A DNA stretch of 17,314 nt from Candidatus Calditenuaceae archaeon JGI OTU-1 (GTDB lineage Archaea; Thermoproteota; Nitrososphaeria_A; Caldarchaeales; Calditenuaceae). Positions 6,352 to 10,738 of the stretch are shown piece after piece (positions within the stretch are counted from its first letter, which is position 1; each line of letters begins with the position of its first letter). Under the pieces are notes generated by a model. It searched no databases, was not told where the DNA came from, and saw only the letters and a list, made by a program, of their open reading frames with translations. A program made the position numbers and the translations under genes. The stretch spans positions 1 through 17,314 of the forward strand of contig AWOE01000040.1 of the NCBI GenBank assembly GCA_000494145.1. Reading direction: 5' to 3'.

Positions 6352-6780
6352 ATGCCGCGCCTGATAATCTGCCTGAACGAAGGCTCTTTCCTCTCCGAGC
6401 CGAGGCACGAGGTGACGTGGGAGGCCGTGACCGAGCTGGCGTGCGAGCTCCTCACCGACAGGAGGGAGGTCCTCAGGAGGTGGATGCGAAAGCACGTCGC
6501 CTCGAGGGAGGAGGTGCAGGCCTGGACCGAGGCCTACTTCAAGGTGAGGAGTTACGTCCCCTCCCAGCCGGACTTCGACCTCTCCGAGTTCCGGACCCCC
6601 TTCGGCTACGACCTCGAGAGGCTGGCGAAGAGGTTGGGCACGAACGTCAGGGGCGCGTCGGTCTTCGTGCGGAAGCTCGACAAGGCCCTGATGCTCGCGG
6701 CCGCGGAGGAGATACTGGCAGGCGTGAGGCACAGCAACCAGTTCGTCCACAAGATCGAGCTCAGGAAGGTCAGGAGCTGA
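6352..6780 (+). CDS. Hypothetical protein upstream of the KH-domain gene
   Basis: I do not recognise this protein of about 142 residues. It begins MPRLIICLNEG and is then strongly charged and helix-prone, with segments such as ELLTDRREVLRRWMRKHV, followed by an aromatic stretch (SQPDFDLSEFRTPFGYDLER) and a basic C-terminus. No zinc motif, signal peptide or membrane segment is visible. Codon choice (AGG for Arg, G/C in third position) matches neighbouring real genes, and the plus frame reads cleanly to TGA 6778-6780. Two starts are possible, ATG 6334 and ATG 6352; the second lies about 28 nt after CCTTTTGA. Extending further upstream would run antisense through the thioredoxin gene, which I reject. 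Its stop is 37 nt before the Dim2/Pno1-like gene, so a ribosome- or RNA-related role is possible, but this is only context. Confidence 0.62.
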   Translation: MPRLIICLNEGSFLSEPRHEVTWEAVTELACELLTDRREVLRRWMRKHVASREEVQAWTEAYFKVRSYVPSQPDFDLSEFRTPFGYDLERLAKRLGTNVRGASVFVRKLDKALMLAAAEEILAGVRHSNQFVHKIELRKVRS

Positions 6781-6782
6781 TA

Positions 6783-6790
6783 GGTTAATG
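6783..6790 (+). promoter_or_regulatory. TATA-like box of the KH-protein gene
   Basis: GGTTAATG is centred about 31 nt before ATG 6817. It supports ATG 6817 over the upstream in-frame TTG 6799 and GTG 6802. A short GTAAGG also precedes this ATG directly. Confidence 0.35.
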
Positions 6791-6816
6791 GAAATGCGTT
6801 GGTGACCGGTGTAAGG

Positions 6817-7386
6817 ATGAGCGCCCCGGAGCAGGTGGTCTACCTGAACGTTCCGGTCGAGAGGATAGCCGTGCTCATCGGCACAGAAGGCCAGACGAAG
6901 AAGCTGATCGAGGACACCTTCGGCGTAACCGTGAGGGTGGACAGCTCCTCCGGCCAGGTCGAGCTGAGGCCTCGTCAGGGTCAGGGAGGAGGGGATCCGG
7001 CGGCCCTGCTGAAGGCGAGGGACGCGATCGTCGCCATCGGCAACGGCTTCTCCCCCGACAAGGCCCTCCAGCTCTCGAGGGACGAGGTGATCCTGGAGGT
7101 GATCGACGTCTCCGAGTACGTCGGCAAGGACCCCGAGGACCTCAAACGCGTGATGGGCAGGATCATCGGAGCCCAAGGCAAGACCAGGAGGATCATCGAG
7201 GAGACGGCCCACGTCGATCTCGCGATAACGAGGGACAAGGTCTCCATCATCGGCCACCCGGAGGACGTGGACGCCGCGAAGAGGGCCGTGATGATGCTGA
7301 TCGAGGGCGCGATGCACAGCACAGTGTACAGGTTCCTGGACCAGTACGCCCAGAGGAGGAAGTTCAGCAGGCGCGGGCTCTTCTGA
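6817..7386 (+). CDS. Dim2/Pno1-like KH-domain RNA-binding protein (ribosome assembly)
   Basis: This is the archaeal homologue of Pno1/Dim2 (Krr1 family), which binds pre-16S/18S rRNA near its 3' end during small-subunit maturation. Of about 189 residues, the first KH-like half contains VERIAVLIGTEGQTKKLIED with the GTEG loop. The second contains VMGRIIGAQGKTRRIIEE with the GAQG loop, followed by HVDLAITRDKVSIIGHPEDV. The C-terminus STVYRFLDQYAQRRKF is also characteristic. In many archaea the gene follows aIF1A and the RIO1 kinase; neither is here, and an unknown gene takes their place. ATG 6817 is chosen from the TATA-like box upstream. The stop is 10 nt from the end of the convergent gene. 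Confidence 0.88.
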   Translation: MSAPEQVVYLNVPVERIAVLIGTEGQTKKLIEDTFGVTVRVDSSSGQVELRPRQGQGGGDPAALLKARDAIVAIGNGFSPDKALQLSRDEVILEVIDVSEYVGKDPEDLKRVMGRIIGAQGKTRRIIEETAHVDLAITRDKVSIIGHPEDVDAAKRAVMMLIEGAMHSTVYRFLDQYAQRRKFSRRGLF

Positions 7387-7396
7387 CCCGGTCACC

Positions 7397-7717
7397 TCAA
7401 TCGAACAGCTTCAGGCTGTGTCGTCTGACCCTCAGGATCTCGACGTTGACCACGTTCGGCTCCATGGAGGCCTCGTCGCCCAGCTGGTAAGTCCCGCGGA
7501 GCTTGTTGACGTGGGCGAACCTCGCGCTCAGCCTCTCCCTCAGCCTGACGAAGTAAACGCTGACGACCCCGCCCAGCCCTCCCAGCGAGAGGAAGAGCAC
7601 TCCGTCCTCCTCGGAGTAGTTGACGAAGGGAGCAGGGAGCATCGAGGCCAGCCTGAAGAGTTCGCCGGGATCCGCCATCTCGAACAGCAAAAACCTGGGG
7701 AGGCTCTCCTCGACCAC
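7397..7717 (-). CDS. Hypothetical protein, about 106 residues
   Basis: I do not recognise this family. The C-terminal part looks like a compact alpha/beta domain: FVNYSEEDGVLFLSLGG, then VVSVYFVRLRERLSARF, and a final strand-like NVVNVEILRVRRHSLKLFD. There is no signal peptide, membrane helix or cysteine pair. The frame is open upstream to 7888, but there arginine is encoded by CGT, CGC and AGA and not the AGG favoured by real genes here, and the region contains three hairpins. I place the start at GTG 7717, about 26 nt after a clear TATA box (CATATAAG, 7739-7746 on the minus strand). It is divergent from rpl44e and convergent with the KH gene. A role linked to translation would be guesswork. 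Confidence 0.6.
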   Translation of the reverse strand: MVEESLPRFLLFEMADPGELFRLASMLPAPFVNYSEEDGVLFLSLGGLGGVVSVYFVRLRERLSARFAHVNKLRGTYQLGDEASMEPNVVNVEILRVRRHSLKLFD

Positions 7718-7738
7718 GCCCTGATGAGCTCTCCCGCA

Positions 7739-7746
7739 CTTATATG
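7739..7746 (-). promoter_or_regulatory. TATA-box promoter of the 7397-7717 gene
   Basis: CATATAAG on the minus strand is one of the best TATA matches in the window and is centred about 26 nt before GTG 7717. The sequence is near-symmetric, so it could also drive a plus-strand transcript into the hairpin region 7755-7796. Confidence 0.5.
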
Positions 7747-7754
7747 AGAGTTCG

Positions 7755-7796
7755 TTCGCCGTGCGAAAGCCTCCCGAGGCGGTGTGATAGCGCACC
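7755..7796. other. Three contiguous hairpins in the divergent intergenic region
   Basis: Three stems follow one another with at most one base between them: TTCGC-CGT-GCGAA (7755-7767), GCCTC-CC-GAGGC (7769-7780) and GGTGTG-ATAG-CGCACC (7781-7796, one G-T pair). The region is not inside a gene as I place the starts. It may be a small structured RNA or a protein-binding array. I found no tRNA cloverleaf, T-loop or snoRNA box set. Confidence 0.4.
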
Positions 7797-7831
7797 ACGG
7801 CACGGTCCCCGTCCCTTTCCGGCCGATTGAA

Positions 7832-7840
7832 GTTTATTTG
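7832..7840 (+). promoter_or_regulatory. TATA-box promoter of rpl44e-rps27e
   Basis: GTTTATTTG is centred about 28 nt before GTG 7863, the start implied by the eL42 N-terminus (VKVPETVNTYCPKC). Confidence 0.5.
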
Positions 7841-7862
7841 GCTGCGAAGAGACTGCGTGGGC

Positions 7863-8141
7863 GTGAAGGTCCCCGAGACGGTCAACACCTACTGCCCGAA
7901 GTGTAACGCTCACACCGAGCACAAGGTCTCCATCTACAGGAAGGGAAAGGAGAGGGCGCTGGCGATAGGAGCGAGGCGCCACGAGCGCGAGCTCCACGGC
8001 TACGGAGGCCAGAAGTATCCCATCCAGCGGAACAAGGCGAAGACGACCGAGAAGAAGACGCTGGTGCTGACGTGCAGCAAGTGCGGCCGGAAGCTGATGA
8101 GGGAGGGCGTCAGGCTGAGGAAGCTCGAGATAGTGAGGTGA
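7863..8141 (+). CDS. rpl44e: 50S ribosomal protein L44e (eL42)
   Basis: eL42 is an archaeal/eukaryotic large-subunit protein near the E site. The 92-residue protein has the family start VKVPETVNTYCPKCNAHTEH and the central basic region with GYGGQKYPIQRNKAKTTEKK. A zinc-binding set is formed by CPKC near the N-terminus and CSKCGRKL near the C-terminus. The frame also offers an ATG at 7827, but its ten extra residues do not belong to the family, and the TATA box at 7832-7840 would lie inside them; GTG 7863 is therefore used. rps27e follows after 5 nt. The usual archaeal partner downstream of rps27e, the aIF2-alpha gene, is absent because ilvC faces the pair. Confidence 0.95.
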   Translation: MKVPETVNTYCPKCNAHTEHKVSIYRKGKERALAIGARRHERELHGYGGQKYPIQRNKAKTTEKKTLVLTCSKCGRKLMREGVRLRKLEIVR

Positions 8142-8146
8142 CGGCC

Positions 8147-8353
8147 TTGTCGTCGAGGATCGATCCCGCGTCGCTGGTTCCACAGCCGAGGTCGAGGTTC
8201 CTGCTGGTGGGCTGCCAGAGCTGCGGCAACAAGCAGGTTGTCTTCGACCACGCGAAGATCGTCGTCAAGTGCCTCGTCTGCCAGGAGCCGCTGGCCCTGC
8301 CTCGCGGCGGCAAGGCGAAGATACTGGGAAAGGTGGAGGCCGTCCTTACCTGA
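8147..8353 (+). CDS. rps27e: 30S ribosomal protein S27e (eS27)
   Basis: eS27 is a small zinc-ribbon protein of the small subunit. The 68 residues show PQPRSRFLLVGCQSCGNKQVV and KCLVCQEPLALPRGGKAKI, giving the two Cys pairs (CQSC and CLVC) of the zinc ribbon. TTG at 8147 is chosen because GAGGTGA (8135-8141), overlapping the rpl44e stop, is an ideal Shine-Dalgarno motif 5 nt upstream; the length then matches archaeal eS27 proteins. The frame extends upstream to 8072 only as an overlap with rpl44e. The stop is 5 nt from the convergent ilvC stop. Confidence 0.93.
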   Translation: MSSRIDPASLVPQPRSRFLLVGCQSCGNKQVVFDHAKIVVKCLVCQEPLALPRGGKAKILGKVEAVLT

Positions 8354-8358
8354 AGTTC

Positions 8359-9345
8359 TCAGAGGAGTCCCTTAGCCCTGAGCTCCCTCCCGACCCTCTC
8401 GAGCGGGTGCTGCTCCAACTCCCTCATCATCCTCTCCAGCTCGTCGTAGGCCTTCGGGTTCCCGGTCCAGCTCCTCTCGAACTCTCCGCTTTTGATGGCC
8501 TCAAGGGCCCTCCTCATGTTCTCCTTCACGTGCTCGTCGACGATCTTCGGGCCGACGGTCAGACCTCCGTACTTCGCCGTGTCGGAGACGGCCCTCAGCA
8601 TCCCCGTGAGGCCGCCGGAGTAGATCAGGTCGACGATCAGCTTCAGCTCGTTGCAGACCTCGAAGTACGCCAGCTCTGGCTGGTAGCCGTTCTCAACGAG
8701 GACCTCGAAGCCCTTCTTGATCAGCTCCATCACCCCTCCCACGAGGACAGCCTGCTCCCCGAGCAGGTCCGTCTCGGTCTCCTCGGCGAACGTCGTCTCA
8801 ATAACGCCGGCCCTCGTGCAGCCCAGGCCCTTGGCGATGGCGAGGGCGATGGACTTGGCATCGCCGGTGGCGTCGTTGTGGACGGCCATCAGGGCAGGCA
8901 CCCCCTTCCCCTCGAGGAACTTCTGGCGAAGCAGAGGACCCGGCGACTTGGGTGCGACGAGGACCACGTTCACGTCCTTCGGCGGCCTGATCCTTCCGAA
9001 GTGGACGTTGTACCCGTGGGCGAAGACCAGCGTCTTGCCAGGCTTCAGGTGGGGCTCCACGTGACGCGAGTAGACCTCGGGCATCGGTATGTCCGGGATC
9101 AGCATCAGGATCACGTCGCCCTTCTGTGCGGCCTCCTCCACCGGCACCGGCTCGAACCCGTCGGCCTTGGCCACCTCGTAGCTCCTGCCCTCGCGCCTCA
9201 GACCGACGACGACCCTCAGCCCCGAGTCCCTCAGGTTCAGGGCTTGAGCCCTTCCCTGGCTCCCGTAACCGATCACCGCGATCGTCTTATCCCTGAGAGG
9301 TTCGAGGGAGGTGTCGGCGTCGTAGTAGACCTTAGCTCCGCTCAC
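8359..9345 (-). CDS. ilvC: Ketol-acid reductoisomerase (class I)
   Basis: IlvC converts acetolactate or acetohydroxybutyrate to the dihydroxy acid in valine, leucine and isoleucine synthesis, using NAD(P)H and two Mg2+. The 328 residues fit the short class I form. Seen are the Rossmann motif IAVIGYGSQGRAQALNLRDS (22-41), the conserved HGYNVHFG (110-117) and APKSPG (131-136), and the metal ligands Asp193/Glu197 in ETDLLGEQAVL. Glu229/Glu233 in ELAYFEVCNELKLIVDL are also present; an Asn stands where many family members have His before the last Glu. The cofactor loop after VGLRREGRSYEVAK is Arg/Ser-rich, which suggests NADPH. The GTG start overlaps the upstream ACT-like gene by 14 nt, so the genes are coupled. 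No acetolactate synthase large-subunit gene is in view. Confidence 0.95.
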   Translation of the reverse strand: MSGAKVYYDADTSLEPLRDKTIAVIGYGSQGRAQALNLRDSGLRVVVGLRREGRSYEVAKADGFEPVPVEEAAQKGDVILMLIPDIPMPEVYSRHVEPHLKPGKTLVFAHGYNVHFGRIRPPKDVNVVLVAPKSPGPLLRQKFLEGKGVPALMAVHNDATGDAKSIALAIAKGLGCTRAGVIETTFAEETETDLLGEQAVLVGGVMELIKKGFEVLVENGYQPELAYFEVCNELKLIVDLIYSGGLTGMLRAVSDTAKYGGLTVGPKIVDEHVKENMRRALEAIKSGEFERSWTGNPKAYDELERMMRELEQHPLERVGRELRAKGLL

Positions 9346-9616
9346 GTGTACCCGTCGCGTACGGATTCAAGAAAAACCTTGCCTCCACGGACTCGGCCCT
9401 GATCGACGTGATCTCCGCGAGGGACTTCAGGAGGGCGACGAGCTCGCCGATCTCAGGAGCCTCGCACTCCAGCTCGACGTAGAGCTCCCTTTCTCCTCCG
9501 GACTCGGGGCCGATGTACGCGGCCTTCGCCTTCCCGCCCATCCGCTCGAGGACCCTCCGCAGGACGTCCGGCACGGCCCCCGATCTGACGTCGAGCCGCA
9601 GGAGGTAATGGCCCAA
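9332..9616 (-). CDS. Small ACT-domain-like protein directly upstream of ilvC
   Basis: The 94-residue protein reads HYLLRLDVRSGAVPDVLRRV followed by a long helix, ELYVELECEAPEIGELVALL and TSIRAESVEARFFL. This alternation (strand, helix with conserved hydrophobics, two strands, helix, strand) is what an ACT regulatory domain looks like. It overlaps ilvC by 14 nt and follows a second such gene after 13 nt, so it is probably a regulatory domain for the acetolactate synthase or IlvC step. Sequence similarity is too weak for a firm family call. The start is TTG 9616 with no convincing Shine-Dalgarno motif, so the true N-terminus is uncertain. Together with the upstream gene the total (174 residues) is close to one normal IlvN/IlvH protein. 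Confidence 0.6.
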   Translation of the reverse strand: MGHYLLRLDVRSGAVPDVLRRVLERMGGKAKAAYIGPESGGERELYVELECEAPEIGELVALLKSLAEITSIRAESVEARFFLNPYATGTRERS

Positions 9617-9629
9617 AGCGGCTGCACCG

Positions 9630-9872
9630 CTACGCGCTGAGGTCGGCCCCGACGAAGAAGGGAAGCGTCCTGGCCTTCTCCACGAACCACCTCGCCTTGG
9701 CCTCCTTGCCCGTGACGACGATCCTCCCGGTCAGAACGTCGCCGTCCCTCCTCAGGGACAGCTCCTCGACCCTCAGCCCTCCCTGCTTGAGGAGCAGGAC
9801 CGTCTTCAGCAGGGCCTCGTTGCTCGGCCTCATCGCGACCGACAGGACCATCGTGGTCTCCTGGGACTGCAT
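9630..9872 (-). CDS. Small ACT-domain protein resembling the IlvM/IlvN regulatory subunit of acetolactate synthase
   Basis: The 80-residue protein has an IlvM-like pattern: VLSVAMRPSNEALLKTVLLL (strand then helix), GGLRVEELSLRRDGDVLTGR (two strands), then a helix and a closing strand ending PFFVGADLS. In AHAS small subunits such a domain binds valine and restores activity to the large subunit. It is the first gene of the run leading through the second ACT-like gene to ilvC, and a TATA box lies about 26 nt before its ATG (9872), so the operon message is probably leaderless. It is much shorter than usual IlvN (about 90-170 residues), being one ACT domain only. Assignment rests on pattern and context and not on a signature motif. 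Confidence 0.6.
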   Translation of the reverse strand: MQSQETTMVLSVAMRPSNEALLKTVLLLKQGGLRVEELSLRRDGDVLTGRIVVTGKEAKARWFVEKARTLPFFVGADLSA

Positions 9873-9894
9873 GCCCGTCTCTCGTCGGTTACAG

Positions 9895-9902
9895 GCATAA
9901 AC
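9895..9902 (-). promoter_or_regulatory. TATA-box promoter of the ACT-ACT-ilvC operon
   Basis: GTTTATGC on the minus strand is centred about 26 nt before ATG 9872. Confidence 0.5.
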
Positions 9903-9910
9903 GTTCCCTC

Positions 9911-9935
9911 GGGCCCTGTCCGAACTTCAGGGCTC
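9911..9935. promoter_or_regulatory. Inverted repeat between the divergent ilv-operon and FKBP promoters
   Basis: GGGCCCTG (9911-9918) and CAGGGCTC (9928-9935) are reverse complements with one mismatch and a 9-nt spacer. They sit between the TATA box of the minus-strand ACT/ilvC operon and that of the plus-strand FKBP gene (9938-9944). The position suits a regulator acting on both promoters. It may be chance in GC-rich DNA. Confidence 0.35.
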
Positions 9936-9937
9936 GG

Positions 9938-9944
9938 GTTAATA
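9938..9944 (+). promoter_or_regulatory. TATA-box promoter of the FKBP gene
   Basis: GTTAATA is centred 28 nt before ATG 9969, and no Shine-Dalgarno motif is present, consistent with a leaderless mRNA. Confidence 0.45.
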
Positions 9945-9968
9945 GCACGCGCAGCTTGACGGTCTCCG

Positions 9969-10691
9969 ATGGCCGAGCAGGGCGAGGTCCAGGCGGGTCC
10001 GAGGACTGTGGAGGACGGGAGCTTCGTCCTGGTCGATTACGTGATAACGGCGAAGGAAACGGGCGAGCTCGTCGACACGACGCTCGAGGAGAAGGCGAGG
10101 GAGAAGGGGATCGGCACGACAGGGGTCCTCTTCGAGCCGAGGCTCGCTGTGATAGGGAAGGGGATGCTGCTGAGGGCTCTGGAGGAGGAGCTGGTGGGGA
10201 TGAAGGAGGGCGATCACAAGTCGGTCGTGATACCTCCAGAGAGGGCCTTCGGACCTCGGGACCCGAGCAAGGTGAAGGTCATCCCGATCAGGAGGCTGAA
10301 GGACCTCGACCAGCCGATAACGATTGGGACGAGGCTCGTCATCGACGGAAGGGAAGGCGTGGTCAGGAGCATCGAGTCGGGAAGGGTGCTCGTGGACTTC
10401 AATCACCACCTCGCGGGCAAGACGCTCGAGTGCGAGGTCTGGGTGAGGAAGGTCATCACCGACGATGCGGAGAAGGTCCTCCAGCTCCTTCACTCCCACC
10501 TGCCCGAGGCCAACAGCAGCAACACCGAGGTCAAGGTGGAGGGCGATGTGGTCACGATAAGGTTGCCGAAGGAGGTCTTCAACGTCCCCGGCCTACAGGT
10601 CGTCAAGCGGTCCCTCGTGAGGGAGGTCGCCGACTCGATCAAGGGGATCAGCAAGGTCGTCTTCGTCGAGGAGTGGAGCGTCCAGGGTTGA
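9969..10691 (+). CDS. FKBP-type peptidyl-prolyl cis-trans isomerase, SlyD-like long archaeal form
   Basis: This cytoplasmic prolyl isomerase/chaperone has 240 residues. The FKBP fold is split by an insert-in-flap domain: DGSFVLVDYVITAKETGELVD opens the fold and PRLAVIGKGMLLRALEEELVGMKEGD is the characteristic core. The IPPERAFGPRD flap comes before the inserted domain (about 100-140), and the fold closes with DFNHHLAGKTLECEVWV (143-159). Residues after about 165 form an additional C-terminal domain with pattern EVKVEGDVVTIRLP, seen in the long archaeal FKBPs and absent from bacterial SlyD. No histidine-rich metal tail is present, unlike E. coli SlyD. It is divergent from the ilv operon and 47 nt before the next gene, which has its own AT-rich promoter. 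Confidence 0.92.
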   Translation: MAEQGEVQAGPRTVEDGSFVLVDYVITAKETGELVDTTLEEKAREKGIGTTGVLFEPRLAVIGKGMLLRALEEELVGMKEGDHKSVVIPPERAFGPRDPSKVKVIPIRRLKDLDQPITIGTRLVIDGREGVVRSIESGRVLVDFNHHLAGKTLECEVWVRKVITDDAEKVLQLLHSHLPEANSSNTEVKVEGDVVTIRLPKEVFNVPGLQVVKRSLVREVADSIKGISKVVFVEEWSVQG

Positions 10692-10704
10692 GGTGAACCA
10701 ATCG

Positions 10705-10722
10705 TACTATAGCGATAAATAG
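10705..10722 (+). promoter_or_regulatory. Promoter of the exported-protein/ABC ATPase operon
   Basis: TACTATA (10705-10711) and GATAAATA (10714-10721) are both AT-rich elements. The first is about 31 nt before ATG 10739, the second about 30 nt before ATG 10748. Which one TBP uses decides between the two starts. Confidence 0.45.
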
Positions 10723-10738
10723 TGTACCTAGGCGAGCG

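Noticed and set aside
7740..7830. Possible tRNA or box C/D RNA suggested by clustered stems
   Set aside because: There is no acceptor pairing, no T-loop and no C/D box pair; only hairpins can be claimed.
7718..7888. N-terminal extension of the minus-strand 106-residue protein
   Set aside because: Arginine codons are CGT, CGC and AGA, unlike the AGG-rich genes here, and the stretch overlaps two promoters and three hairpins.
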